Notes: generated by a model not told the origin, from the letters alone. A stretch of 64,000 bases of DNA from Natrinema sp. CBA1119 (GCF_002572525.1 NZ_PDBS01000001.1:1488001-1552000), one strand, 5' to 3'. Shown: positions 41,947-52,470, counted from the first letter of the stretch. A program made the numbers and translations.

Positions 41947-43041
41947 TCAGTCCGTCGTCGGTTCGTCCGGGCTCGAGCCGACCCGCTGCTCTCGCTCTCG
42001 AGCGTGCCGTCGATTACTGAACAGCGCGCGAGCGATCGCGCCCACGCCGAGCAGGAGGACGACCAGACTGATCACCTCGCCGACAACGGGGATGGGCAGC
42101 CGAGAGAGGAGGGCACCGGCGAGCAGGCCGACGACGAGCGCGAGCCAGCGGTTGCCGAGACCGACCAGCGAGAGGAGCCAGGCAGCGACGGCGAAGCGGC
42201 CGTAGATAATTCCGATCCAGAGCAGCAGGGCGAACACGAGCCCGCCGATCATCGACAGCGGGATGCCGACGACGGTGATCGCGAGCGCGATCAGGAGGAT
42301 CGGGATCCCCACGAGCACCCCCAGCCCGACCAGTCCGGAGCGGAGGGGACCCGTGGCGACCCGGTCGGCGACGGCGTCGGAGAACCGCGGGAACAGCGCG
42401 AGCAGGAGTGCACCGAGCAGTAGATTCACCGCGAAGGCGTAGGCGGTGAACAGCCACGACGCGAACGGCTGAATCGTCGGCGCAACGTCGACCCCGAGCG
42501 AGGAGTCCTCTCGAATCTCGCCCGTGACAGCATCGGTGTTCCCCTCGAGATCACCGTCGTAGCGCAGATCGCCTGCGATCGACGCGCTCTCGCCCAGCCG
42601 GATCGTCTCGGCACCGATTTCGGCGTCGCTCTCGAGCGTGCCGTCGATCGTCGCGCTCCCGACCCCGGCCATGACGGTGCCGCCGACGGTTCCGCTCTCG
42701 GTGACCGTGAAGCTCCCCGCGCCGACCTCGACGTCGCCGTCGACGGTTCCGGCGATGGTGACGCTCCCGCCGGCGGCCTCGAGGTCGCCGTTGACCTGGC
42801 CCGTTTCTTCGATTCGAACGTCGCCCCCGACGGCGCTGACGTCGCCGGTGACGGTGCCCCGGACGACGACGCTTCCGCCGAAGGCCTCGAGGCTATCGAC
42901 CGTCTCGCCTTCCTCGACGACGATCGTTCCGCCGGTTCGGGCGTCGGACTGGGCGGCGGCCGTCGCCGGGACGGTCCCGAAAACGACGAGGACGACCAGC
43001 ACGGCGACGGCGAATCGTGATAGCGAGTCGTTTCCGAGCAT
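41947..43041 (-). CDS. Bactofilin-like polymer-forming membrane protein
   Basis: 364 residues. A Sec-type signal peptide (about 1-31, ending ATAAAQ) is followed by a right-handed beta-helix of about eight turns (about 35-185) built on repeats like GTVTGDVSAVGGDVRIEETG. Then come four or five membrane spans (about 200-340, for example LLLGALLLALFPRF and LLIALAITVVGIPL) and a charged tail. The domain order, bactofilin-like helix outside and membrane bundle inside, is common in haloarchaea. A structural or envelope role is likely. Confidence 0.87.
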   Translation of the reverse strand: MLGNDSLSRFAVAVLVVLVVFGTVPATAAAQSDARTGGTIVVEEGETVDSLEAFGGSVVVRGTVTGDVSAVGGDVRIEETGQVNGDLEAAGGSVTIAGTVDGDVEVGAGSFTVTESGTVGGTVMAGVGSATIDGTLESDAEIGAETIRLGESASIAGDLRYDGDLEGNTDAVTGEIREDSSLGVDVAPTIQPFASWLFTAYAFAVNLLLGALLLALFPRFSDAVADRVATGPLRSGLVGLGVLVGIPILLIALAITVVGIPLSMIGGLVFALLLWIGIIYGRFAVAAWLLSLVGLGNRWLALVVGLLAGALLSRLPIPVVGEVISLVVLLLGVGAIARALFSNRRHAREREQRVGSSPDEPTTD

Positions 43042-43177
43042 GACGAGTGTTCCTTCCTCGAGCAGGGTCTAAAACCCGGGACCACGATTTCAGGGCCGGA
43101 AACCGTCCGATTCCGTGATTTGTCCACCACTGATGACAGAGCCACCGGCGACGCTGTCCGACGTCGACCTTCGGTCG

Positions 43178-43184
43178 TTTTATC
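43178..43184 (+). promoter_or_regulatory. TATA box for rfcA
   Basis: TTTTATC centred 27 bp upstream of the ATG at 43208, giving a leaderless transcript. It decides the start against the in-frame codons further upstream. Confidence 0.65.
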
Positions 43185-43207
43185 TTCGGGCCACCCCTTC
43201 GACCGGT

Positions 43208-44200
43208 ATGAGCGAGGCCGACGCCGAGGCGGCGGAGCCCACCCCCGGGAAGACCGAAGTCTGGATCGAGAAGTATCGTCCGGAGCGACTCGACGACATC
43301 AAGGGCCACGTGGACATCGTTCCGCGACTCAAAAATTACGTCGAGCAGGACGATCTCCCCCACCTTCTTTTCGCAGGGCCAGCCGGTACAGGGAAGACGA
43401 CAGCAGCGAAGAGCATCGCTCGAGAGGTCTACGACGACGACTGGCGCGAGAACTTCCTCGAGCTCAACGCCTCCGACCAGCGCGGGATCGATGTCGTCCG
43501 CGACCGGATCAAGGACTTCGCGCGCTCGTCGTTCGGCGGCTACTCACACCGCATCATCTTCCTCGACGAGGCTGACGCGCTGACCTCTGACGCCCAGTCC
43601 GCGCTGCGCCGGACGATGGAGCAGTTCTCGAACAACACGCGCTTCATCCTCTCGTGTAACTACTCGAGCCAGATCATCGACCCCATCCAGTCGCGGTGTG
43701 CGGTCTTCCGGTTCACCGAACTCTCCGCGGACGCCATCGAGGCGCAGGTCCGGGAAATCGCCGCGAACGAGGACATCGACGTGACGGACGACGGCGTCGA
43801 CGCGCTGGTCTACGCGGCCGACGGCGACATGCGCAAGGCGATTAACGCCTTGCAGGCCGCCGCGGTGATGGGCGAAACCGTCGACGAGGAGACCGTCTTC
43901 GCGATCACCGCGACGGCCCGCCCCGAGGAGGTCGAGGCGATGGTCGGCCACGCCATCGACGGCGATTTCACCGCTGCTCGAGCCGCCCTCGAGGACTTGC
44001 TGACCGAGCGCGGCCTCGCCGGCGGCGACGTCATCGACCAGCTCCACCGCTCCGCCTGGGAGTTCGACATTCCGGAGCGGGCGACGGTCCGCCTGCTCGA
44101 GCGTCTGGGGGAGGTCGACTACCGGATCACCGAAGGCGCGAACGAGCGGCTGCAACTCGAGGCGATGCTGGCGTCGCTGGCGCTCGAGAACGAGGCCTGA
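43208..44200 (+). CDS. rfcA: Replication factor C small subunit
   Basis: 330-residue AAA+ clamp-loader subunit. Boxes visible: [16 protein letters not shown] (RFC box II), Walker A GPAGTGKT (about 55-62), [14 protein letters not shown], Walker B FLDEADAL (about 118-125), the SRC box [10 protein letters not shown] (about 160-169) and the [11 protein letters not shown] motif (about 202-212). It loads the PCNA ring on primed DNA. No intein is present, although haloarchaeal RFC genes often carry one. Confidence 0.95.
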   Translation: MSEADAEAAEPTPGKTEVWIEKYRPERLDDIKGHVDIVPRLKNYVEQDDLPHLLFAGPAGTGKTTAAKSIAREVYDDDWRENFLELNASDQRGIDVVRDRIKDFARSSFGGYSHRIIFLDEADALTSDAQSALRRTMEQFSNNTRFILSCNYSSQIIDPIQSRCAVFRFTELSADAIEAQVREIAANEDIDVTDDGVDALVYAADGDMRKAINALQAAAVMGETVDEETVFAITATARPEEVEAMVGHAIDGDFTAARAALEDLLTERGLAGGDVIDQLHRSAWEFDIPERATVRLLERLGEVDYRITEGANERLQLEAMLASLALENEA

Positions 44201-44340
44201 GACGGGCCGCTGGGCCTGTGTGGCCGGCGCGTCCTTCTGGCAGGTTTCGGGTGCGCCGGAACTGACGGAGAGTAGTCCGTACGAAGGGGAAACTGTGTGA
44301 ATGGAACAGTAGGTTTTGGCTGGAATACAGTGAAGGAAGT
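44201..44340. other. Spacer after rfcA with a short dispersed motif
   Basis: 140 bp with no gene. The segment 44255-44285 (GCCGGAACTGACGGAGAGTA...) matches the right arm of the hairpin repeat at 57.97 kb with a few changes. Confidence 0.5.
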
Positions 44341-44582
44341 GTCCTGCTATCGTGGCAACAGGGGATCGCCACGCCCTCCCCAGCCGATTCGTTCGCGCCT
44401 CACGGCGCTCACTCATCCCTCGCACGGCTTTATACCGCGGTTCACACGGCTCACGGTTCCCTGCGGTCACCGTTCGCTTTCCGAGGCGCTCACTTCGTTC
44501 ACGTCTCGCCTCCGTTCGCCGCGGCCCAGCGCGCGCCACCGCATGCCGGTTGGCTGGTCGAGAGTGAGACGTGGCTACCCTG
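44341..44582. repeat. Dispersed non-coding repeat, copy 1
   Basis: Left end TCCTGCTATCGTGGCAACAG...CGCCACGCCCTCCCCAGCC and right end AGCGCGCGCCACCGC...GCCGGTTG...AGTGAGAC are shared with 58920-59093 in the same order and orientation, while the middle differs in length and sequence. No ORF of haloarchaeal composition lies in it. It fills most of the gene-free stretch 44201-44644. The nature is unknown: a mini-transposon, REP-like element or RNA gene are options. Confidence 0.7.
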
Positions 44583-44644
44583 TACGGAACGGCTGAGTTA
44601 CAGCCAGTTCGAGCCGTGTACCGCTGATCGACCCTCGAACGGAG

Positions 44645-46855
44645 TCACTCTCCCTCCACGTCGGCCGGTTCGATCCCGCGAAACGAGACGGTGAGGCGAC
44701 CGTTCGCTTCGGCGACGCCGACGTCCCAGCCGTGGGCGTCGGCGATCCGTTCGACGGTGCCGAGCCCGAAGCCGGTCCCGTCCGCCGCGGCCACCCGGTC
44801 GGAGACGGGATCCGCCTCGAGATCGGTGTCCGTCTCTGCGGTGGCCGGGTCGCGGCGAGCGACGGCGAAGCCGTCGTCGGTCGCGCGGACAGTGACGACC
44901 GGCTCGTTCTCGTTCGCTTCGTCGACGACGGCCATCAGCAGCGATTCGAGTAGCTCCCGCAAACGCGCCTTGTCAGCCTCGAGGACGCGATTATTCGCCG
45001 CTCGCGTGACGAGCCGCGCGTCGCCGGTGTCGACGGCCACCCAGGCCCGCCGGGCGACGTCGTGGACGGCGACGGGTTCGGTCTCGACGAGGACGTCGTC
45101 CCGTCCGGCGATCGTGACCAGCCGATCGACGGATTCCCGCAATCGCTCCTGTGCGTCGTCGACTGCCGCGAAGTGCTCCCGATCGCCGGTTTCCTCGGCG
45201 ATCTCGAGGTAGCCGCGGGCGACGTTCAGCGGCGTTCGTACGTCGTCGTGGATCAGGGCCGCGATCGTCTCGAGACGTGCTTCGGCGGCGGCCAGTTCGC
45301 GTTCGCGACGGCTGTGCTCGGTGACGTCGCTGTAGACGATCAGCCCCTCGGAGTTGTGGTCGGCGCCCTCGTTCCCCTCGGGGGCCGCGTCTCCGTCTCC
45401 GTGTCTATCCCCGTCGGCGTTCACGGCGAGGGGGACCAGCGTGAGCAGGAACTCGCGGACGCCGTCGACGGTCTCGCGCCGGCTACCGAGCTGGCGCCGC
45501 TCGCCCGCCCGCAGCGACTCGAGGAGCGTCGCCCGTCGTCGCTCGAGACCCGGCGGGACGATCGACTCGTCGACGGGGTCGCCGACGATCGATTCGGGAT
45601 CGGTACCGAACACGTCGGCGAAGGTGTCGTTGACGGTCCTGACGACGGGCTCTCCGTCGACGATCTCGTACCGGACGGCCGGATCCGGAACGTTCGCGAA
45701 GACCGTTCGATATCGGTCGCGTTCGGCTGCTAGCTCGTCGCGTTCGGCCGCGAGACGGTCGCGTTCGGCCGCGAGACGGTCGCGCTCGGTCCGCAGTCGG
45801 TCCCGTTCCCGACGCAAGCGCTCTCGCGCCGTGGTGTCGGTCGCGTCGGCGTCGAGTCGTTCGAGAACCGACGTGGCGATCCGGCCCCACGTCGTCAGGG
45901 CGTCACGGTCACACTCGTCGAACGCCGCCGGTGCGTCGGCGGCCACGTGCACGATCCCGACGTCGCCGACCGGAACGCAGTACATCGACTCGACCCCCTC
46001 GAGCGGGGTCGGCAGCCGATCATCGGTCGGGAGATCGTCGATCCGGAGCGGTTCGCCCGTTCGGAGGACGTCCCCGAGCGGCCCCGCACGCGACAGCGAC
46101 TCGAGAGCCTTGGCCGAGAGCCCCGGCGCGGTCGTCCGCGGGACGAGATCTCCGAAGCGGACCGTCGACAGCCAGCAGTACTCGTACTCGAGCGCGTCGG
46201 CCGCGATTTCGACGAGTAATTCGAAGAGCCGATCGCGGTCGCGACAGGCGACCAGTTCGGGGATCGACTCGAGGAATGCGTCGGCCGGTCGACGGCTCGG
46301 TGGCGCCGGGACACCGGCCATCGCGATCACGTCGGTCTCGGAATCGGTTTCGGTGTCGAATTCGACCTCGGTTTCGGCGTCGGTGTCAGATTCGGCCTCG
46401 GCGTCGGGGTCGGGGTCGGATTCCGCGTCGATCTCGCGCCCACTGGCGTTTCCGGTGGATCCGACACCGCCACAGACCCACTCGATCTCGTCCGCGAGGT
46501 GGGAAACGGCGTCGTCGGTATCGCGGCGGACGTAGCCGTCGATGCCGTCGGTCGACCGGGCGGCCGCAGGCGCGTACGACGCCTCGGAAAAGAGGATCAC
46601 GGGCGCGGAGTCACAGGCCTCGACCACTTCGAGCAGGTTCGACCCCGCCGCGGTCGTCGGCGTCTCAGCGAAGACGACGCAGTCGGACTCCGGCGCCCAG
46701 GTACGGATCCGGTCGACTTCGGTAACGGCGCGGACCGACCGCTTCGGGCCAGACTCGAGTCGCTCGAGTGCGACGGCACCGTCGCTGGCGGCCGTTTCCG
46801 AGGCGGCCACGTAGAGCACGGTTCGCGGTCGGGTGTTCGCTGGCGGAGTCGCCAT
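44645..46855 (-). CDS. Sensor histidine kinase (REC-like, GAF, PAS, HisKA, HATPase)
   Basis: 736 residues, no membrane span, so a cytosolic sensor. N-terminal receiver-like domain (about 10-137, starting TVLYVAASE), an acidic Asp/Glu/Thr linker (about 138-165), GAF (about 175-335), a coiled coil of (E/T)RDRLAA heptads (about 342-380), PAS (about 380-500, RYEIVDGEPVVRTVNDTFADVFG), HisKA with phosphoacceptor His in ALIHDDVRTPLNVARG (about 535) and a HATPase domain ending in DGTGFGLGTVERIAD. The receiver-like domain lacks obvious phospho-Asp surroundings. Start at 46855 excludes an Arg-rich shadow extension. The signal is unknown. Confidence 0.92.
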   Translation of the reverse strand: MATPPANTRPRTVLYVAASETAASDGAVALERLESGPKRSVRAVTEVDRIRTWAPESDCVVFAETPTTAAGSNLLEVVEACDSAPVILFSEASYAPAAARSTDGIDGYVRRDTDDAVSHLADEIEWVCGGVGSTGNASGREIDAESDPDPDAEAESDTDAETEVEFDTETDSETDVIAMAGVPAPPSRRPADAFLESIPELVACRDRDRLFELLVEIAADALEYEYCWLSTVRFGDLVPRTTAPGLSAKALESLSRAGPLGDVLRTGEPLRIDDLPTDDRLPTPLEGVESMYCVPVGDVGIVHVAADAPAAFDECDRDALTTWGRIATSVLERLDADATDTTARERLRRERDRLRTERDRLAAERDRLAAERDELAAERDRYRTVFANVPDPAVRYEIVDGEPVVRTVNDTFADVFGTDPESIVGDPVDESIVPPGLERRRATLLESLRAGERRQLGSRRETVDGVREFLLTLVPLAVNADGDRHGDGDAAPEGNEGADHNSEGLIVYSDVTEHSRRERELAAAEARLETIAALIHDDVRTPLNVARGYLEIAEETGDREHFAAVDDAQERLRESVDRLVTIAGRDDVLVETEPVAVHDVARRAWVAVDTGDARLVTRAANNRVLEADKARLRELLESLLMAVVDEANENEPVVTVRATDDGFAVARRDPATAETDTDLEADPVSDRVAAADGTGFGLGTVERIADAHGWDVGVAEANGRLTVSFRGIEPADVEGE

Positions 46856-47001
46856 GCCGTCGCCGTTCAATTGTCTGTGTGGCGTGACTGTCCCGCACGG
46901 TAAAGCTTTGTCGCGCGTATCGAACACTGAGCCGCGGCCGGCAATCGACTGACTCCTTCGCGGATCCGACCGGCTGCCGATTCGGGCGGCTCGATGGAAC
47001 G

Positions 47002-47700
47002 CTACGATGCTCCGGCGCTCCGGTCTGAACGAGCGTGCCACGCCGATCGAGCCCAGTTCAGCCAGTAGCTCCCGAGGACTGCGGCGGTCACGAGCCAGAC
47101 GGCCCCCATCGGCGCGTACCACTCGAGCACGTATGACGGGGCGGTACCGACGAACCGGCCGACGCCGACGGCGGTGACGGTCGCGAGCGCGGTGACGAAC
47201 AGTAACCGATCATCGTCGCCATCATGCTCGGCCCGCCAGAATCGAACGGACCCAACCTGCCGAACGTCCGTGGCGAGGAGTGCGAGTGCGGCCGCACTCG
47301 CGCCGACCGTCAACGCGACCGCGAGATCGAGATCGAGGACGTACGCACCGGCCACGGTGTCGCCGACGGCGACCGGGACGAGGGGGAGGCCGAACGACAG
47401 CAGCGGACCGCCGTTCCAGACCGCGTAGCACAAGGGTGCGAGCAGCATCGTCGCCGTCACCAGCGCGATGACGAGCAGACTGAGCGTATCCAGCCCCGAC
47501 GTCAGCGGCGTGCGAAGGGAGTCACTGATCGGCACTCTCGCTCCGACGTAGCTGGCGAGAACCGTCGCGATGAGCCCCAGTAGATAGGCACCCGCGAGCG
47601 CCGTCCGTCGCGGCTCGAGACCGAGCAAGGGGTGCCTGAGGGCGGCACTCACGACCGCCCGTACCTCGAGCGATCGGTGGCTGTCCGTTTCGGTACTCAT
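47002..47700 (-). CDS. Multi-span membrane protein, unknown function
   Basis: 232 residues with about six hydrophobic segments (for example ALAGAYLLGLIATVLASYVG, LLVIALVTATMLLAPLCYAVW, LAVALTVGASAAALALLATD, AVWLVTAAVLGSYWL). The ATG at 47700 overlaps the stop of the Tat-exported protein gene by 4 bp, so the two are coupled. I do not recognise a family; a partner or anchor for the exported protein is plausible. Confidence 0.75.
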   Translation of the reverse strand: MSTETDSHRSLEVRAVVSAALRHPLLGLEPRRTALAGAYLLGLIATVLASYVGARVPISDSLRTPLTSGLDTLSLLVIALVTATMLLAPLCYAVWNGGPLLSFGLPLVPVAVGDTVAGAYVLDLDLAVALTVGASAAALALLATDVRQVGSVRFWRAEHDGDDDRLLFVTALATVTAVGVGRFVGTAPSYVLEWYAPMGAVWLVTAAVLGSYWLNWARSAWHARSDRSAGAS

Positions 47701-48353
47701 GGGTCCTCCGCGATGACCGTCGCGACCCCGTCGTGATCGGGTCTCTTCGCGTTCGCCAGATCGATCGCATTGGGGGAAACCCGCCAGTCGGCTCCGTCGA
47801 AGATCGCTTCGATCGTGTCTCGGCCCCGCTGGTAGGAGGGGACTCCGTGTGTCGGCCGAGCGGGGGAATCCTCGTGGGCCTGCATCGAGATGACGCCGTC
47901 GAACGACCAGCACCGGACGTGGCGGCGACCGTTGACGCCGTAGTAGGCCTGGGCGGCCGTGGCCTGCTGGCGCACGTACGACTCGGTCTCCCGATCCCAC
48001 GCGAACCGCGTGTATTCTTCGGGGCTGCGTATCCACCCTTCGGCCTCGAGGACGGACATGACGGTCTCGAGGCCGCGATCGCCGTCGGCTTCGGGGAGCA
48101 CGACGACGTTGAACGGAGCGGTCGCGCGGAACCCGTCGCCCGTCGGCTCGTAGTGGTAGCGACCGATCGGCGCGTCGTCTTCGTCGGTGATCGGTTCGTC
48201 GGTCCACTCGGAGACCGCTGAGGGTGGTTCGGCGGCCTCGACCGTCCCCGTCGGATCCGTCGCGTCGGGCGGCGGCGGGAGGAGGGTGATACCGGCGACC
48301 GTTCCGACGGCGGATAGGCCGGCTTTCCGGAGGAAGGAACGTCTGGTCCCCAT
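47697..48353 (-). CDS. Tat-exported protein, unknown function
   Basis: 218 residues with a twin-arginine signal (TRRSFLRKAGLSAVGTVAGITLL) and no lipobox Cys, so it is probably released or held by other means. The mature part contains GRYHYEPTGDGFRATAPFNVVVLPE and WSFDGVISMQAHEDSPARPTHG, which do not match a family I know. It heads a two-gene operon with the membrane protein downstream. The signal ends near residue 30. Confidence 0.78.
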   Translation of the reverse strand: MGTRRSFLRKAGLSAVGTVAGITLLPPPPDATDPTGTVEAAEPPSAVSEWTDEPITDEDDAPIGRYHYEPTGDGFRATAPFNVVVLPEADGDRGLETVMSVLEAEGWIRSPEEYTRFAWDRETESYVRQQATAAQAYYGVNGRRHVRCWSFDGVISMQAHEDSPARPTHGVPSYQRGRDTIEAIFDGADWRVSPNAIDLANAKRPDHDGVATVIAEDP

Positions 48354-48707
48354 CGTCAGTATTCACCCTCGTTCGCGAATCCGTGTGTGTCACCGTGGTG
48401 AGTCGGACTCGCCCGATCCGTCCCACCGGATCGCGTCGCCCGAACACCACTTCGAGTTCGCTCGAGATTCGCCATTACCGGAACGTTTCACTGACGAATA
48501 TTTATCAATTGCTTATCTTAATCACGGATGATATTGTGGCAGCAGTGGGTTAACAAACGCTGCAGGAGTATCGGTCGGACGACTCGATGACGGTGGTACC
48601 GTGGGGGTTCCGGTCCGCACGAAGACCGGTCACCGCTGCCGCGACCGATCGCGTCGTGACACCGGTTGCGGAACTGTTTTACGCGCTGCAGGGCCAATTG
48701 ACGCGTA
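48354..48707. other. 354-bp divergent spacer upstream of alaS
   Basis: No gene seen. The segment 48497-48535 is AT-rich (GAATATTTATCAATTGCTTA). A TTTTAC box at 48677-48682, 26-31 bp before the alaS ATG, is the probable leaderless promoter. Confidence 0.55.
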
Positions 48708-51485
48708 ATGAGCGAACTAGAGGAGGAGTACCGCCTCGAGTACTTCGAGGAGGAAGGGTTCGAGCGCAAGGAGTGTCCGGAGTGTGGCGCTCACTTCTGG
48801 ACGCGCGACGAGAGCAGGGTGACCTGCGGTGAGCCGCCCTGCGAGGAGTACGGCTTTATCGACAACTCTGGATTCGACGAGTCGTACGATCTGTCGGAGA
48901 TGCGCGAGGCCTTTCTCTCCTTCTTCGAGGCCAACGAGCACGAGCGAATCGATCCATACCCGGTCGCGGCCAACCGCTGGCGCGACGACGTCCTGTTGAC
49001 GCAGGCGTCGATTTACGACTTCCAGCCGCTGGTGACGAGCGGCGAGACGCCGCCGCCGGCGAACCCACTCTGCGTCTCCCAACCCTGTATCCGGATGCAG
49101 GACATCGACAACGTCGGCAAGACGGGGCGGCACACCATGGCCTTCGAAATGATGGCCCATCATGCGTTCAACACGCGCGAGGACGTCGAAGAAGACGAGT
49201 ACGCCTACTACGGCGAGGTCTACTGGAAGGACCGCACTGTCGAACTCTGCGACGGCTTCTTCGAGTCGATGGGCGTCGATCTCGAGGAGGTCATCTACAT
49301 CGAGGATCCGTGGGTCGGCGGCGGCAACGCCGGCCCCGCCATCGAGGTCATCTACCGCGGCGTCGAACTCGCCACGCTCGTCTTCATGTCGATGGAGCAA
49401 GACCCCGACGGCGAGTACGAGATGAAAGACGGGAACCGCTACAGCCCGATGGACACCTACATCGTCGACACGGGCTACGGGCTCGAGCGCTGGACCTGGG
49501 TGTCTCAGGGCACCCCGACGGTCTACGAGGCGGTCTACCCCGACATGATCGCGTTCCTCAAAGAGAACGCGGGGATCGACCACACCGAAGAGCAGGAGGA
49601 ACTGATCCACCGCACCGCGAAGCTCGCGGGCCACATGGACATCGACGAGGCCGAGGACATGGAGACCGCCCGCGGCGAGATCGCCGCCGAACTTGGCGTC
49701 GACGCCGCGGAACTCGAGGCGCTCATGGAGCCCCTCGAGGACATCTACGCGATCGCGGACCACTGCCGTACGCTGGCGTACATGCTGGGCGACGGGATCG
49801 TTCCCTCGAACGTCGGCACCGGCTACCTCGCGCGGATGGTGCTCCGGCGAACCAAACGGCTCTGTGACACGGTCGGCGTCGACGCGCCGCTGGACGAACT
49901 CGTCGACATGCAGGCCGAGCGCCTCGCATACGAGAACCGCGATACGATACGGGACATCGTTCGCACCGAGGTCGAGAAGTACCGCGAGACCCTCGAGCGG
50001 GGCGGTCGCCGGGTCGAGACGCTCGCCGAGGAGTACGCCAAGAAGGGCGAGCCGATCCCGATCGAGGAACTGATCGAACTCTACGACTCCCACGGGATCC
50101 AGCCGGACATGGTCGCGGAAATTGCCGAGGAGACGGGCGCAGCGGTCGACGTTCCCGACGACTTCTACAGCCTCGTCGCGAAGCGCCACGACACGCCCGA
50201 AGCGGTTGCGGCCGCCGAAGAGGGCGAAAACGAGCGCTTCGAGGACCTCCCCGAGACGGAGAAACTCTACTACGACGACCAGGAGCGCACCCAGTTCGAG
50301 GCGGTCGTCTTGGATGTCTTCGAGCGCGAGGAGGGGTACGACGTCGTCCTCGATCAGACGATGTTCTACCCCGAGGGCGGCGGTCAGCCCGCGGACACGG
50401 GAACGCTTTCGACCGACGACACCACCCTCGAGATCGAGGACGTCCAGATCGTCGACGGCGTCATCCTTCACCGGGCCGACGAGGACCCCGGGAAGGGCGA
50501 ACTGGTCAACGGCCAGGTCGACGGTGAGCGCCGCCGACAGCTCATGCGACACCACACCGCGACCCACATCGTCATCCACGCCGCACGGCAGGTGCTCGGC
50601 GAGCACATCCGACAGGCCGGTGCCCAGAAGGGCGTCGAGAGCTCGCGGATCGACGTTCGCCACTACGACCGGATCGACCGCGAGACCGTCAAGCGGATCG
50701 AGGATCGCGCCAACGAGATCGTGATGGACAACACCGCGGTCTCCCAGGAGTGGCCCGATCGCCACGACGCGGAGGCGGAATACGGTTTCGACCTCTACCA
50801 GGGCGGTATCCCGCCGGGCGAGCAGATCCGACTGATCCACGTCGACGAAGATACGCAGGCCTGCGGTGGCACGCACGTCGCCCGGACCGGCGACATCGGG
50901 ACGATCAAGATCCTCAACACCGAGCGCGTGCAAGACGGCGTCGAGCGGATCACCTTCGCGGCCGGCGAGGCCGCCATCGCGGCGACCCAGGAAAAAGAGG
51001 ACGCGCTCTACGAGGCCGCCGAGATCCTCGACGTCTCTCCCGCAGACGTGCCCGAGACCGCCGAACGGTTCTTCGAGGAGTGGAAGGGACGGGGCAAGCA
51101 GATCGAGGACCTGAAAGAACAACTCGCCGAGGCTCGAGCCGGCGGCGGTGGCGGCGGCGAGGAGGTCGACGTCGGCGACACGACGGCCGTCGTCGACCGG
51201 ATCGACGCCGATATGGACGAACTGCGCGCGACCGCGACTGCCATCGCTGAGGAGGGCAAGATCGCGGTCCTCGGCAGCGGTGAGAGCGGTGCCCAGTTCG
51301 TCGTGGCCGTGCCCGACGACGTGGGCGTCAACGCGGGCGAGGTCGTCGGCGAACTCGCCGGCCGAGTCGGCGGCGGCGGCGGCGGCCCGCCGGACTTCGC
51401 ACAGGGCGGCGGCCCCAACGTCGAGGCGTTAGACGACGCGCTCGAGGACGCGCCGGACGTGTTGCGGCAGGTACTGAACGCCTGA
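48708..51485 (+). CDS. alaS: Alanyl-tRNA synthetase
   Basis: 925 residues, the archaeal-type AlaRS that charges tRNA-Ala. N-terminal archaeal extension with a Cys cluster (ECPECGAHF...[12 protein letters not shown]), class II catalytic core ([26 protein letters not shown]), the editing domain with [12 protein letters not shown] and the zinc-type CGGTH (about 723-727), and a C-terminal domain with a Gly-rich linker (AGGGGGGEE) and a second one near the end ([20 protein letters not shown]). Length fits the family. A TATA-like box lies at the leaderless distance. Confidence 0.96.
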   Translation: MSELEEEYRLEYFEEEGFERKECPECGAHFWTRDESRVTCGEPPCEEYGFIDNSGFDESYDLSEMREAFLSFFEANEHERIDPYPVAANRWRDDVLLTQASIYDFQPLVTSGETPPPANPLCVSQPCIRMQDIDNVGKTGRHTMAFEMMAHHAFNTREDVEEDEYAYYGEVYWKDRTVELCDGFFESMGVDLEEVIYIEDPWVGGGNAGPAIEVIYRGVELATLVFMSMEQDPDGEYEMKDGNRYSPMDTYIVDTGYGLERWTWVSQGTPTVYEAVYPDMIAFLKENAGIDHTEEQEELIHRTAKLAGHMDIDEAEDMETARGEIAAELGVDAAELEALMEPLEDIYAIADHCRTLAYMLGDGIVPSNVGTGYLARMVLRRTKRLCDTVGVDAPLDELVDMQAERLAYENRDTIRDIVRTEVEKYRETLERGGRRVETLAEEYAKKGEPIPIEELIELYDSHGIQPDMVAEIAEETGAAVDVPDDFYSLVAKRHDTPEAVAAAEEGENERFEDLPETEKLYYDDQERTQFEAVVLDVFEREEGYDVVLDQTMFYPEGGGQPADTGTLSTDDTTLEIEDVQIVDGVILHRADEDPGKGELVNGQVDGERRRQLMRHHTATHIVIHAARQVLGEHIRQAGAQKGVESSRIDVRHYDRIDRETVKRIEDRANEIVMDNTAVSQEWPDRHDAEAEYGFDLYQGGIPPGEQIRLIHVDEDTQACGGTHVARTGDIGTIKILNTERVQDGVERITFAAGEAAIAATQEKEDALYEAAEILDVSPADVPETAERFFEEWKGRGKQIEDLKEQLAEARAGGGGGGEEVDVGDTTAVVDRIDADMDELRATATAIAEEGKIAVLGSGESGAQFVVAVPDDVGVNAGEVVGELAGRVGGGGGGPPDFAQGGGPNVEALDDALEDAPDVLRQVLNA

Positions 51486-51543
51486 ACTCCGACTCGAGTC
51501 GAGATCCACCCCTTCTTTCGGTATCCGTTACGACGATCCATCC

Positions 51544-52329
51544 ATGCCGACCGCATCGAACGGGAGCGTCTCACTGCACTACGACCGCGCGGGCGAGGGG
51601 GACTCCGTCGTCTTCGTCCCCGAGGCCGGCCTCGGCGGCTGGCTCTGGGGCTGGCAACACGCCGCCGTCGCCGGCCCCCACGAGGTCGTCGTCTGGGACC
51701 TCCGCGGCACTGGCCGCTCCGATGCGCCGCCCGGCCCCTACGCCCTCGAGACGCTCGTCGCCGACCTCGAGGCGGTCCTTTCGGAATGCGAAATCCGCAA
51801 CGCCCACCTCGTCGGCTGCGGACTCGGCGGTGCGATCGCGCTCGAGGCGGCCCGGACCTCGAGTCGCGTGGCGACGCTGACGCTGTTCGGAACCGCGGCT
51901 CGCGGGGACGAGTACGACCTCGAGCCGCTCTTTGCGCCGCCGGACGATCGGGACGCGCTTCGCCGATCGATCGCGGCGGGGCTCTCCGATGACTTCCTCG
52001 AGGCCCAGCCCGACGTGCTGGACGGGATCGCTGACTGGCGAGCGGACGGCGACGCCGACCGCGAGGGGTGGGACGCTCAGGTCGCGGCGCTCGAAGGTTT
52101 CGACGCGACAGCGTGGCTGGTCGAGGTGACCCAGCCGACGCGGGTGATTCACGGCGGTGCGGACGAACTGGTTTCGCCCGCCGCCGGGCGGGACCTCGTT
52201 CGGGGACTTCCGCGAGGGGAGTTCCGCGAACTCGAGGGGGCCGGCCACCTGGCCTTCGTCGAGCGCTCGCGGACGGTCAACGATCTGTTGTTGGGCTTTC
52301 TCGAGGCGCAGACGGACGATTCCGAGTGA
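51544..52329 (+). CDS. Alpha/beta-hydrolase fold protein lacking the nucleophile Ser
   Basis: 261 residues with the canonical fold: oxyanion region FVPEAGLGGWLW, DLRGTGRSD (about 57-65), acid Asp in IHGGADELV and His in GAGHLAFVER. At the nucleophile elbow, where G-x-S-x-G-G is expected, the sequence is GCGLGG (about 98-103), so Ser is replaced by Gly with a Cys one position earlier. The fold and two of three catalytic residues remain. It may be a non-hydrolytic relative or use a different nucleophile. It sits 58 bp after alaS and is followed by a truncated acyl-CoA synthetase. Confidence 0.85.
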   Translation: MPTASNGSVSLHYDRAGEGDSVVFVPEAGLGGWLWGWQHAAVAGPHEVVVWDLRGTGRSDAPPGPYALETLVADLEAVLSECEIRNAHLVGCGLGGAIALEAARTSSRVATLTLFGTAARGDEYDLEPLFAPPDDRDALRRSIAAGLSDDFLEAQPDVLDGIADWRADGDADREGWDAQVAALEGFDATAWLVEVTQPTRVIHGGADELVSPAAGRDLVRGLPRGEFRELEGAGHLAFVERSRTVNDLLLGFLEAQTDDSE

Positions 52330-52470
52330 GTCGGCCGGACAGTTGGTGGGACCCGACCGAAGCGTGAACCGTCGACTCGGCGCGCCAGCTGGAGCGTCGG
52401 CCCGTCTTCCGGTTCCGTGCTTGCGCCTGACCCCCTATCTACTACGTACTCGAGCGTGGGAGCATTCGCC

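Noticed and set aside
44127-44372. 81-codon minus-strand reading starting MAIPCCHDSR
   Set aside because: The similar MAIPCCHDSR seen at 58.9 kb arises because both lie in the dispersed repeat; the peptides diverge at once and are not coding-like.
51505-51530. CCACCCCTTCTTTCGGTATC after alaS resembling an ORB
   Set aside because: The GAAACG core is broken and there is no second element near.
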